A stretch of DNA of 64,000 nt from Heliocidaris tuberculata (Eukaryota; Echinodermata; Echinoidea; Camarodonta; Echinometridae). The notes under the pieces are model-generated. The model was not told where the DNA came from. It saw only the letters and a list, made by a program, of their open reading frames with translations, and searched no databases. Location of the stretch: the NCBI GenBank assembly GCA_025618425.1, contig CM046836.1, positions 24,311,030-24,375,029 of the forward strand, read 5' to 3'. The position numbers were made by a program, and so were the translations under genes. Numbering within the stretch: position 1 is the first letter of the stretch; each line of letters opens with the position of its first letter. Positions 35,612 through 46,599 of this stretch are shown one piece after another.

Positions 35612-35813
35612 AGTGACTGTACCATTCATGAGATGCTTTACAACCCTTAATGTCCGTCAACTCTTAAAAGGAGCCGCTGGCGCAATAAGTTTGACCACTT
35701 TTTCATAACCTATTTTGTAGAGTGTTTTAATGTCCGTCAACATTATTTTTAGATCAGGGAGAGTCCTTTTCAAAGGAAAGCGATAAAATTTAAGCCCTCT
35801 TTAGTAACGAGGA

Positions 35814-35816
35814 ATG

Positions 35817-35896
<80 letters not shown>

Positions 35897-36112
35897 CGTT
35901 TTATTTACCCAGGGTAGCCACTTCAGTTATCAAACTGCTCTTCCAGCGGGCCCTATTACCCTTCTCCATTCTAATATGCCGATCGCCTGGCTAGGAGGCA
36001 GAAGATCCCATTTTTGAAGTCCTTGGTATGACTCGGCCGGGGTTCGAACCCACGACCTCCCGTTCATGAGGCGGGCGCTCTAACCAACTGAGCCAACATG
36101 TCCGGTCTGTAA
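35814..36112 (-). mobile_element. tRNA-derived SINE with (TTA)n tail, minus strand
   Basis: On the minus strand: A box TGGCTCAGTTGG (36095-36084), then GAGCGCCCGCCTCATGAACG, then B box GGTTCGAACC (36050-36041), a tRNA-unrelated body and a 3' tail of about 26 ATT units (35895-35818). It looks close to a functional tRNA sequence but lacks a proper acceptor stem. Confidence 0.85.
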
Positions 36113-36276
36113 ACTATAAATATAGATTATAGGCAATATAATATATTTTTTTTGAATTTAGAAGCAAATGCTGTACCATTGCAGAAAGAGAGTCAGAAAA
36201 AAAAGGAGCAAGGGAGAGAGAGAGAGGGGGGGGGGGCGGAGGGGGAATAACAGAAAAGGGGTGAAGGGGTAACGAA

Positions 36277-36530
36277 TCACAGGATGACACAACCCTGGTC
36301 GCTCTCCGAGTGCTTCATGACCCTGTCACCAACGATGGCGCATTGGTAGAGGGCTTCGAGCAGGACCAGGTGCTTCTCGGGGTCGTAGGCGTGGTTTTCG
36401 GTGGTGTAGTTCTCGAGCTCAAACACGTAATCGATGCGCTGCTGCTGCAGACCGGTTCGGAAAGCGCAAATCACCTCCTCTCGAACTTCAGGGTGTCTTC
36501 GATGGGTGATGACCACGATGGGTGGATAGC
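36277..36530 (-). CDS. GTPase exon 4: C-terminal part with CaaX box
   Basis: Acceptor TTCGCACAG. It reads YPPIVVITHRRHPEVREEVI, then LQQQRIDYVFELENYTTENH, LLEALYQCAIVGDRVM and the end SESDQGCVIL before TGA. CVIL at the extreme C-terminus fits the CaaX consensus (Cys, two aliphatics, Leu for geranylgeranyltransferase I). The segment before it is charged and flexible. Confidence 0.88.
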
Positions 36531-39500
36531 CTGTGCGAATATGAGATGGTTCATAATATTATGAATAATATTGTGAAAACCCAGGAGACAAAAGTTAAAT
36601 CACTAATGTCTCTTCTTTTAAAGGGAAAATCCACTCTGGTGCTTAGTTGACTTGAAGAAGGAAAAAAAAAATGAGAGGAAAATTGAGAGAAACAGAATAG
36701 TCAAAGTTTTAGCGAAATCCGATTAGAAATAAGAAAGTTATGAATTTATGAAGTTGTAATCAATCAAACACAACTTGATATCAGGGTGGATTACCCCTAT
36801 AATGGTCCTATTATGACTGCTTTTGGCATGACTGATCCCTCCCTAATACACAATGATTAATCATTTGGGGGACAGAGAGACACCCCCTCCCTCTTCTCCA
36901 AAACAAACTAGAAGAGAGATTGTAGGCTTCTGGTGTCAATATTTCTTATCCACAAGAAAACCTTTTAATGGCTGACTACATCCCCGTTTACAGTACAGTA
37001 GATCTGTGAGACTGAAGATCAGGGGCGGCGCCAGGGTATTTTGATAGGAGGGGCAAGACAAAATAAAGATGACGTCACATTTTTCTCCATTAAATAACAG
37101 GGGTAATATAGAGTTATATGTTTAAGACCTCTCTTTTTAATACTCCTCTTTCTTCTTTCTTCCCTTTTCTTCCTCCTTTTCTTCTTTTTTCTTCTTTTTT
37201 TTTCTTTTTTCACTACTTGAAAAATTATGGGGGGCGGTCGCCCCCTCTGCCCCCCCCTGTAGCGCCGCCCCCGCTGAAGATAAATGAGAGACGGAAATTT
37301 CATTTGGAGAACCTATGGTCACGAGGACAATGGTCTCGTGAAGCTTGAGATCCAAGTAGTTGTCGGGACGCCAACCTGCCAACGAGACAAAAATTTCGCT
37401 TGGCCGGGCCTTCGGTCTTATGCACCTCTGACCAAGCAGGAGACCCATGATTTTGTGAAAGGGGATGGGGCACAAGTCTTAAAATATTCAGACAAGTGTG
37501 CTTTTTTACTCTCAAACTCTCTGATAAGAAAGAAAAAAAAAACAACAAAACAACAAAAAAAAACAAAAAAAAAAAAAGATTTTTTTTTTTTCATTGTAGT
37601 GCCTTTGAAGACGAAAATCTGAAAAATGGCACATTTTTAGGATTGTATACCCAAGGTATACCTCTTTGGTTTCACAAGTGGCCTCAGACCGTTTTCTCTC
37701 CCCCCCCCCCCAAAAAAAAAAAGGCCAGTGTATGATTGACCTCTGGTCAACTGGGCTGTCCGCTTACATAAGCCAGTAAACAACATTGCTATTAATATCA
37801 TGACATGAAATCATTATTCTAAATTTGTCAATGTAAAAGTTTCCAAAGTTCAATGGCTATTTCCCAGGCTTATTATACGATTTTGCTCATTAGATTATTT
37901 TATAGTTGTGCAGATATCAGCAAGGACTTGCAAGATGAGTTTCAAAAATCTCATACTGAAAGGAAACGTATTTAGAACACTGTTCCTTGACCGAATATTA
38001 TGGTATGACGCTAAAAATATATTTTAAAAGCTGAAATAATGAAGGTGGTAATTTGCTTTTAATTCCATATGATTACGGTTATGATTCTCACCGATAAGAT
38101 GCAACATGAGGGGTCCTACCATCTTCTTTTCACCTTTATTTACCCTCCCCTTCTTTCTCGCTACGCTAATGGGGGCGGGGGAGGGGGTATACACTACGCC
38201 ACTTGCAAACAGATGTACTAGCCTACCTGTCATTGTCTTAATTTGGTCAATGAGTTCCTTGAGGTCTGTAGCTCTGAGGCTCAGGTTCAAAGCACTATTC
38301 ATAAAAAGAGCAAGGAGGATCAATAAAGACAAAAATGAAACACTCAATTGGTGGTTTTTTTTTTTTTTTTTTTTTTTTTGGTGAAAAGGGGTATAATGTC
38401 ACCATGATATTTTCATTTTCTTGTTTTATAACTCTATACACTTGGGACGCGTGATCCATTATTTCATGAGCAAGCACCTTCTTCATCTTCCTTCATTAAT
38501 TCAGACTAATGAATTCATCCAGTACACAAGCTAAACATGATAATAATGATTCTTTATTATTTTAGTATACCGTATACAAGCATTGACAGAACTAAATGGA
38601 AGTGAAAGCGATATTACAGATACTGATTTGCACCCCAACCCCCAACCGGGCATCATACGCCTATTCGAACACTTAATGAAATTCACCATTTAGATAACTT
38701 GCTGCTCCTTCAGCTTGAAGAATGGGGCTTACGTAGAAATCAAAAAAGTAAGTAATGCATTTACTACACTCTTAAAAAAGTTGGGCAAAAAAATGCCCAA
38801 TTTTTAACCAACACTGGGCAACATACTGTCCACACAACTTTTGGTTAAAATTTGCCCAACTGATGTTGGGCAATCCATTTACTATGTTGTTGGGCAAATT
38901 AAATTGCCCATCAGTTGGTGACCCATTAGATTTTACCCAACTCTACAATTGCCCAACTGTTGGTTATATTCTCAGTTGGGTAATTATTGCCCAACCAATC
39001 TTACCCAGTAGGATTGCCCAACCCTCTATTTGTTCAGCTGTTTGGTAACAAATATCATGTGGTTAGGCAAATTCAGCTGCCCAATTTATTGTTTCCTTTT
39101 TCCTCCAACCTAGGTTTAAAAAAATGAAATTTGCTTGTTACGTCCTTCTGGGTCTTAACCTAATCAATCCTAACCTATCCTATTTTAAGCTATCCTATCC
39201 TATACATGTATCTTAACCTATCCTATCCTAGTCCTATCCTATCCATTTAGTGCAAACTAGTGCAAGCTCTTATATACCCCTTATATGTTTTTTATGCATT
39301 CGGTGACAGTTAGTAAATCGGGCCACCCCAAACCATACGCTACTAAAAATTCATAAATATTCATATAAGTTTTTTCCCCAATATTGGGTAAAAATATTTA
39401 CCACAAGTTGGGCAAAAGCGAATTTCTAACCAACCATCAGTTACCCAACAAAATTTACCCAACTGGCAAAGGAAATGTGACAAAATTACACAACTACAGG

Positions 39501-42500
39501 GCAACAAGTACCCACCCCATAATTACCAAATACTGTTGGTAAATATATGCCCAATATTTAGGTAAAAAGTATTGACCAATATTGGTTACACCACTCGAGT
39601 GTCCAGTTGGTTATTAATAGCCCAGAATTGGGAATATTTGTAACCAACCAGCAGTTACCCAACTAAATTTGTCCAACATTTTAAGAGTGTATCAGGAAAA
39701 CATCTAAAAAGCAATTAATGCATTTACTATAAGGAAAACATCTAAAAAGTAAGTAATGCATTTACTATAAGGAAAACATCTTAAAATGTACCGAAGACTG
39801 GGGTTATGCTGGCCCCTTTGTCGTTGAGAGCTTGTAATTCTTTGTTGTGTCACTCAATGATAACTGTGTTTAGTATATGCCCCGCTGAATTCTTCATCCC
39901 ATCAAATGAGAAAATCAGCCATTTAGTTCCAAGTGAAAATGTTGTATCCCATCACAAAGCTAAATACATAAACGGTGTGAAGTGGATGGTCAACCACTTT
40001 TCGTGACGCAGTGGATGCATGGTGATTCTGAATATAATTGCATTGCTATATATTTGCATATTTATGAAATTTGGCTAGACCAGTAATTATTTCAATGATT
40101 GCTGGCTGGTATAAAGTGTATCAGCAATACTTTAAAGTAGTATGCACAGATCACTACAGCAATGCTTGGCTAGTCTTATCTGAACGAGATAATGACAAAA
40201 TAGCGTGTATTTATGAAGGGAAAAAATAGTTAGTTTTGGGGGTGGAAAGCTGAGTAATGCCTCTGCATAGTGATATAAAATATGTAAAATTATCAGTTAA
40301 TGTTTTATCACAGCAATCGAAAAAGTGAGAAGGTGGCTACAATTACCCCAGTCTGCCCTTACCTGACGACAAGCACCGCACAGTGGATCTTGCATTCCTT
40401 CTTCGATCTGAAAGTCCTCTCGAGCCCGGCTACGAGACGTCGAAGAAAACCAATGTCCCATTCAACTTCCTGTTCATCGTTGTACACCCCAGCTAGTTAT
40501 ATGGAAACGTAAACAACTTGAATGAATTAAATCCAGTAAACTATTTTAAGGTTTAAGCTAAGGATAATAATATATCTATAAATTCAATATCTATGGGGCG
40601 GTGTTACGAAGTGCATGGGCCAACTTAAAATTGAATATTTCTACAGGAGATTCAGGGCATGGTCTGGCCACTTGGATGGATGGCATAATTACAGTCTAAA
40701 AAAGCGGTTTATTAGAGTTTGAAAAAATAAAAAATAAAGTTTCAGTTACAACAATTAGCGCACTTTATTATATCTTAGACCTTTTTTTGACAGGGATTTT
40801 TATTTAGTTTTTTTTTTTTTGTTGTTGTTGTTGTTGTAAAAGTCGGCCATCGAATTCCAGAAGCATGACATTTTAAGAACTACTCAAAGTGTCTTTTTTA
40901 TACAAAAAAATTAGAAAAAAAAAGGAGAGCTATTTTTAGTGGGATTTTAAACATCTCTTCATTTCACTTCTGAAAAAAAAAGAAGGGCACCTTTAGTTAT
41001 GGAGTTATTTTAAAAATTGGGAGTGAACGTGCCCTTCGCCCCGCCGCCCCCCCCCCCTTCCCCCGGCTTCATCGCCCTGATAGTGAGAAAAAAACATGTC
41101 ATGACAAGTTTTTATTTACATTTATGTTATATAGTCGGTTTCTTCATAATCTTACAGGAACGTGAGACCCTTTTTATGGCGAGGTGCAGATCCAGGATGG
41201 CATAATTACCGGCAACACAAAACAAAGAGAACCATATATGAACTTCAAAAAGGTAGACTGGAAGATATTCGAACAACTATGTGATAAACAATTATCTAAT
41301 ATGGCTCCAAACCCAAATACAGAAGAACTTTACAACGAGTTCATGAACGTTGTCAAGAAAATTATCAAAGAAACAATACCATCGGTATAACTAAAAAGCA
41401 CCAACCCCCCAACCCATGGTGGAATGAAGAATGTCATAAAAGAATTAAAGAAAGAAATCAAGCCAAAAAATAAAGCTATTAAATATATGACAAAAGAATA
41501 TCCCTACGAATATCTAAAAAAAGAAAGCCCTAGCTCAGAGAACTATAAGAGAAGCAAAAAGAAAACACTGGGAAAAATACTGCTCCAAACTTAACAGACT
41601 AACTCCCACTTCAGACGTTTGGAAAATGATAAAAAGATACAACAATATTACGCCCCGAAAAGAAAGCATTCCAACAATACGAGAAAACAACGTAGAATAT
41701 ATTACGGACCAAGAAAAGGCGAACATAATTGCAGAAGAGTATGCTAACGTAACCAAACATAAAGTGGATCCCCACTCTCAATTATATACTAATGTAACAA
41801 AAAATATAAAGAAAGAAATGGATAAGGAATATTTTCCCTCGATTCTAAACGACGATTTTACCATTTCAGAATTAGAAGCAGCAATCGAACGTCAAAATAA
41901 TTTATCAACCCCTGGACACGATAAGATAAACTATCTGATTTACAAAAAACTTCCAAAATTAGCCAGACAAACCATGTTAAGATTGGCAAACCAAATATGG
42001 AAATCAGGAATAATAGCAAAACAATGTAAACACTCAATCCTTATGATACCCTATGGATAGATGGGCTTATATCAAATCTCAATGAACTAGGGATACGAGG
42101 TAATATACTCCAATTCATTCACAATTTCTTGAGTAACAGAACTTTCCAAGTAAAAATAGAAAATACCCTCTCCAACATAAAAAACATATAATGTCATTCC
42201 CCATCCCCTTTTTGCATATCAAAACCCCCTCTATATCCACTGAATTGACTAAATTGTTAAGAAAAAGTGATGACCCGAACGAAAAGAGACTAAAAAGTAT
42301 GGAACTTATGAATTCAAAATGAAATAACAGTCTCCATATATACAAAGATGGATCCAAATCCACATCGGGTACGTCATCCGCATCTTTTTATGTACCATAT
42401 TTCTCCATAAAAGAAGCCAAACGGCTTGCGAACTACACTACCAACTTTAGAGCCGAATTAGCTGCAATATCAACGGCCCTGTTATGGATAGAGCAAGTGA

Positions 42501-44577
42501 ACTTATACAAAGATGATGTAATTTCACAGACTCTCTTTCCGCACTTCTTTCCTTACAGGATCCCAAAGACAATTTCATAAACGACATCCTATACAATTAC
42601 ACCAAATTGTCATACAAGGGCATCCAAGTGTTTCTAGAATGGATCCCATCACATTGTGGAATCAAAGGCAATGAAGTAGCCGATCACCTGGCGAAACAAG
42701 CATTACATGAAGAAATTAGAATAAATAATAAATTTTGTATATCGGAAATGAAAGCTATATTAAAAACAGAAATATACAACAAATGGGAACAGAGAGGGAA
42801 AAATAATGCTGACGAAATAAACCAAAGACCATTTAAACCAACAATCCGACATAATTTTGAATGTGCACTGACCAGAGACAGTGAAGTTATTATTCGCAGA
42901 TTAAGATTATGCAATATTGGATTAAATGCAGATCCTGCTAAAATATGGACATCTGAATCAAACATGAAGAACAAAAACTGTAACCACTGCAATGTCCCTG
43001 AAACAATTGTACATTACCTAACAGAATGTCCCAAATACACAATAGAACGAGCAATGTTAATGATAGAAAGTAATATTGCTAACTCCAGTAAAATATTGGA
43101 ACTCCTAAAATCAACAGAAAACACAGGTTAAAGGGCTATAGTTAGCTTCGTTCGTAGAACGAAGCGTTTTAAGTCTTAGCCCCACCCCCTTCCTTTTTTT
43201 TTCTACTTCTTCTTCCTCTTCTTTTCTTTCCCTCCCTCCTTCCCTCTTCCTCCTTTAACTTATATTATTTCCCTCTCTTCCTCTCTCTCTCTCTCTCACA
43301 CACACAAACCGCACATCATTATAAATGCCCTAAAATGTTGTGGGTTTTTTTTAATATCTTTTGTATGTTTTTTTGTTTTTGATAAATGGGTGCAAATAAG
43401 CATAATCAAAGACGGCAGTAGCGGAGAGACTCAATCAAGATCAACCCATCAGTAGACCGAAAATCAGACACCAGAGTTCCCTAGGCCTCATCATGATCTG
43501 GCCGAGAAGACTGCGCAACATAACGCGCCGGTCTGGCAAGTAGGTATTTGTGGCCTATTGCATGTATTGACCGGATCAGTGGATCAGAGATCATACTCCT
43601 TCTTATTACCAAAAATAAATAGACCATACCGGTAATTAAGAGGAAAAAATAGAAATTTATGTACATGATTTATAAAGAGCATATAAACCACAGATGCATT
43701 AAATTGATAAAAATAATAATATAATAAAAGTAAAAGGCGTAAATATTCTTATCATATGAATGAACGCCGACAACATTAAACAACAACAACAACAACAACA
43801 GGGTTCTGTAAGAGGGGTCACAATTCTGAAAATTTACTGGAACCCCCCCCCCCCCAAAAAAAAAGTCACATTTCATATTTCAAAAATATTTGAAGACCAA
43901 AAACAAAAAATAAAAATGATATTACTAAGATTTTTTTTTCTTTTGCCTCTTTGGGCTAAAAATTTGAAAGGAGTATAACAATAACAGAAATAACAGCCAT
44001 TTATGCGTTCTATAAAAGACGTACTACTAGCAAAGTATATAAAGTGGATGTCTTTCTTTTTAACTTTTTAAAATTCTTTCCTTCCTTTTCCTCCTTTCTT
44101 TTTCTTTCTTTCTCCGTCTTTTTTTTTTTTTTTTTTTTTTTTTGTCGTGGAAATTTTTAGGGGTGCAGCCTCCAAAGCCCCCCCCCCCCCCCACCAGAAC
44201 GCCAGTGCCCGTCACATGATTAACTCACAAATCTGATGACCAAGTTCAACCATGAACTCTCCTCCAAGACTCCTCATCCCTCGATTATCAACCATTGTAA
44301 TCTTCTCCGTCATGGGGAAAGCATTGCGGGCAAGCGTCTTCGAGGCCTCGCTGGCAAACCCCTCGGGGGCCAAACTCTCCCATAAATTCCCCGTGGCGTA
44401 GGCCGTCGAGTTGATCAACGCCGATTTGCCGACGCCCGTCGGGCCGAAGAGCCCGATTCGGAAAACTGGCGGAGGTTGGGTGGGGCGATCTCGTGCAAGA
44501 CGAAAAGTCGAACCTGGACGATAACTTGCTATGGCGTCTTTCAGTTCGTTGATTCGATGTTGTAGTCGATCAGACAT
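36277..44577 (-). CDS. Four-exon P-loop GTPase with CaaX box (whole gene span)
   Basis: Exons 44577-44229, 40492-40363, 38294-38227 and 36530-36277 join in phases 1, 2, 1 into exactly 801 nt, or 266 residues and a TGA. Walker A GPTGVGKS is at residues 45-52, preceded by the strand FRIGLF. DNRG (97-100) is the DxxG motif. VVITHRRHP near 188-196 stands where an NKxD/THxD guanine-specificity motif is expected but lacks the Asp. FELENYTTENH is the later strand-loop typical of this group. The protein ends CVIL, a CaaX box with Leu, predicting geranylgeranylation and membrane attachment. It belongs to a family of small induced-GTPase-like proteins in marine invertebrates and fish; I cannot name the subfamily. 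Introns carry a LINE, repeats and MITEs. Confidence 0.85.
36618..36803. mobile_element. Internally deleted TTAAAGG-family MITE (copy F)
   Basis: Left TTAAAGGGAAAATCCACTCT, right CAGGGTGGATTACCCCTATA, with only part of the arms (TAAGAAAGTTATGAATTTAT, TGTAATCAATCAAACACAA) left. Lies in the last intron of the GTPase gene. Confidence 0.72.
37020..37273. mobile_element. hAT-like MITE, CAGGGGCGGCGC family (copy 2)
   Basis: Same orientation and near-identical body to copy 1. Perfect 8-bp duplication CTGAAGAT (37012-37019, 37274-37281). It lies in the last intron of the GTPase gene. Confidence 0.9.
38227..38294 (-). CDS. GTPase exon 3
   Basis: 68 nt between the acceptor CTCTTTTTATGAATAG and donor GTAGGC. 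It encodes ALNLSLRATDLKELIDQIKT and MT. With split codons on both sides the join reads LVVS-ALNLSL and KTMTG-YPPIVV. Confidence 0.78.
38765..39691. mobile_element. Composite GGGCAA/TTGCCC repeat element with TACACTCTTAAAA ends
   Basis: Terminal inverted repeats TACACTCTTAAAA (38765-38777) and TTTTAAGAGTGTA (39679-39691), possibly with a TA target. The body is dominated by short words TTGGGCAA, TGCCCAAC, TTACCCAAC in both orientations. It interrupts a 38-bp tandem repeat. Non-coding. Located in the second intron of the GTPase gene. Confidence 0.65.
39692..39788 (+). repeat. 38-bp tandem repeat
   Basis: Unit AGGAAAACATCTAAAAAG ... TAATGCATTTACTATA, about 2.4 copies here. A partial unit (AAAAAGTAAGTAATGCATTT) lies just left of the element at 38745-38766. 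Confidence 0.75.
40363..40492 (-). CDS. GTPase exon 2
   Basis: Acceptor ATAACTAG, donor GTAAGG (40362-40357), 130 nt. It reads GVYNDEQEVEWDIGFLRRLV, then AGLERTFRSKKECKIHCAVL and VV. The end CAVLVV is a hydrophobic strand of the G domain. The exon is too short to stand out alone and was found by phase matching. Confidence 0.8.
41184..43140 (+). pseudogene. I-superfamily-like LINE remnant (endonuclease linker, RT fragments, RNase H)
   Basis: In order: the endonuclease-RT linker (TKQREPYMNFKKVDWKIFEQ at about 41211), RT fingers (41620-42050: TISELEAAIERQNN, TPGHDKINYLIYKKLP), a deletion, then LWIDGLISNLNELGI in another frame. RNase H follows (IYKDGSKSTSG, FRAELAAISTALLWI, then FTDSLSALLSLQDPK, EWIPSHCGIKGNEVADHLAK) and a terminal C-x2-C...H-x4-C knuckle (CNHCNVPETIVHYLTEC). 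Stops and frameshifts occur at about 41388, 42058, 42190 and 42520. The element is dead and lies in sense orientation opposite to the host GTPase gene, in its first intron. Confidence 0.85.
42607..43131 (+). pseudogene. RNase H C-terminal part and zinc knuckle of the LINE
   Basis: An open segment of 174 residues. EWIPSHCGIKGNEVADHLAK holds the last catalytic region of RNase H (the HCG...N..AD pattern). The C-terminal knuckle is C-x2-C-x9-C-like with H. RNase H downstream of RT plus this knuckle points to I/Tad-related LINE clades. Confidence 0.8.
44229..44577 (-). CDS. GTPase exon 1: start and G-domain N-half
   Basis: ATG at 44577-44575 in the context GGACAATG (A at -3). It opens 116 codons with an N-terminal coiled-coil-like helix (SDRLQHRINELKDAIASY), a Pro/Arg linker, GLFGPTGVGKSALINS, and MVDNRGMRSLGGEF. 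Donor GTGAGT at 44228-44223. Reading beyond the donor gives only two or three extra residues before a stop. Confidence 0.9.
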
Positions 44578-44679
44578 TGTCCTTTTTTCACAAAGTGGTT
44601 ATCAAACTGCTCTCCTTCAGCTAGTTACTTTTGTAATTGAATTTCTGCTCCACCACAGTAGCGTACGGATTCGAAATTT

Positions 44680-44975
44680 ACTTGAAAACTTCGCAGAAAA
44701 GTAACATGATGTAGACAAAATGGTTCTTCGCAGATAGGCAACCTTTGTTTCTCTTACGTATTCCGCTGTATACATTTTCCGTTATATTCCTTGTCATTGG
44801 TTTTCCCCGCTCCAATCGACCTTTACCCAGACTTGGATAATGTTTCTTGCATCGGGCAAGGCAGGCACATGGAATCGTGAGTGCGTGAGACATTAATGTG
44901 TTATGCGAAATTGTATGCATAAGTGGCAACTACATCAGTAACCAATGTAATGGTAATACAGCCCCCCCCCCCTAC
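44680..44975. repeat. Dispersed repeat (GTPase upstream region), related to 45900-46260 and 52180-52300
   Basis: Shared words include CCGCTCCAATCGACCT versus CCGCTCCTATCGACCT, GAAATTGTATG, AGTGGCAACTA versus GTGTCAACTATA, and a following poly-C. It stands immediately upstream of the GTPase start, so the promoter may lie in or next to it. Confidence 0.5.
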
Positions 44976-45119
44976 ACATCCCCTCAAACACACTCACACA
45001 AACACAAAACCCACACTATAGGATGTATCCGAGACATTATAGAAAGTCACTCATCCACTCTTAATAGTCGATCTAGCTTCTAACAATGATGATGACAATA
45101 CCACCACCAACAACAATAA

Positions 45120-45455
45120 TAACAAATTATAATAATGATGATATTATTAATGATAATGATAATAATAATGACGAAATAATAATAAAAATGATAACAATAA
45201 TAATAAAGATAGTACTGATGATATCAATAATAATAATAATGATGAAAAAAGAATAATTATGATAATAATAATACCAATAATAAGAATAATGATAATGATG
45301 ATAATAATGATAATAATAATTTTATAAATATAAAGATAACACCTTTTTCCATTAGGACCCTGTAAATGTGTGTAAACGGATGGCAGCACCGGGCAATTAT
45401 AGCACCGAACCCAGGACCTCTCGTATGAGAGCTTCACCAGTTTACCACCAGTAAA
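45120..45455 (-). mobile_element. tRNA-derived SINE with (ATT)n tail, minus strand
   Basis: On the minus strand: A-box-like TGGTAAACTGG (45448-45438), B-box-like GGGTTCGGTGC (45413-45403), a short body and a degenerate (ATT/ATC)n tail from 45320 down to 45120. Different subfamily from the SINE at 35814. Confidence 0.65.
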
Positions 45456-46254
45456 TACCTTCGATAAATATATATTTATATCTTCTTATTTCTCTTTTAC
45501 AATTAAAGTAGACAGAGATCACAGTGGAGCGACATGAGTAGACCAATATGTTATAGGAAACCGGAAGTCGTTTAGAGTCCCTGTCTGTCATGCATGTCGA
45601 AAAAAACAATGTAAAGTGTTTTATTGGTAATGCATGGCATGTGATTGCAGATTTATAGCCAAACCATGTCATGGTTAGCTTTCCATTCGAACATCATATT
45701 ATTTTAGTAAATTTATTTCAAAAAAATTTTCCCGAATATACTTCCAAAGGGTGCGATTATCACCTTCAGACCGGTTGTTTATTTTTACTATTCCTTTTTG
45801 TTGTTGTTGTCAAATTCTTTCTAAATATAATTTCTTGCTCAAACTTGCACAACATAACAGCTTAGTAAAAACTAAGTAACTGTAATACAGGGCATAAAAA
45901 GACAGATCAAACAGATATACTGCATGACAAACATATTGTTTATCTGACATGTCGTTGCACGGTTCACTTTCCGTCATATTCTTGTTAGCGGGTTTTCCCG
46001 CTCCTATCGACCTCTATGACCCTTCCGGGGATTTTTTCTTTTCTTTCAGCAGCGAGCATTGCATGTACATGTAGCTAAGAATAAGAAAGGGTAAATCATT
46101 AACATGATCAATGAGTTATACGAAATTGTATATGGATATGTGTCAACTATATATCAGCAAACAATGTGAGTAAAGACAGTTAATGGTCCCCATCCAGAAC
46201 ACATGCACATCACTAATGCAGCAAAAATGGGGAGGGGCGGCAATTACCCCCCCC

Positions 46255-46330
46255 CCCCCACCATACATACACACATACATCTCACACACACACACACACA
46301 CGCACACACCCACACACACACCCGCACACA
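46255..46330. repeat. Poly-C and (CA)n microsatellite
   Basis: Poly-C at 46249-46259, then CATA and CACACA units. Confidence 0.75.
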
Positions 46331-46599
46331 TTGATTTGTGGGGAACTGTATTGTTATCTTTTATTACATTTTGTACCCCACAAGCACTTCTATTGTATTT
46401 TGTACCCCACAAGCATGACAGAATAAAGGCCATCATTGTGCTCTGTTGTTCTCGGTACCCACAGGCGAAGCCAGGTTTTTTCAATGGGGGGGGGGGGCAG
46501 ACGTGAAGGATCCAACCGCGTATACGAAGCCAGAATTTCATTTTAGAGGTGGCGGTTGTGAGCACGAGAAGCGTGCGAAATTGGTGATGAGCATGCGAA

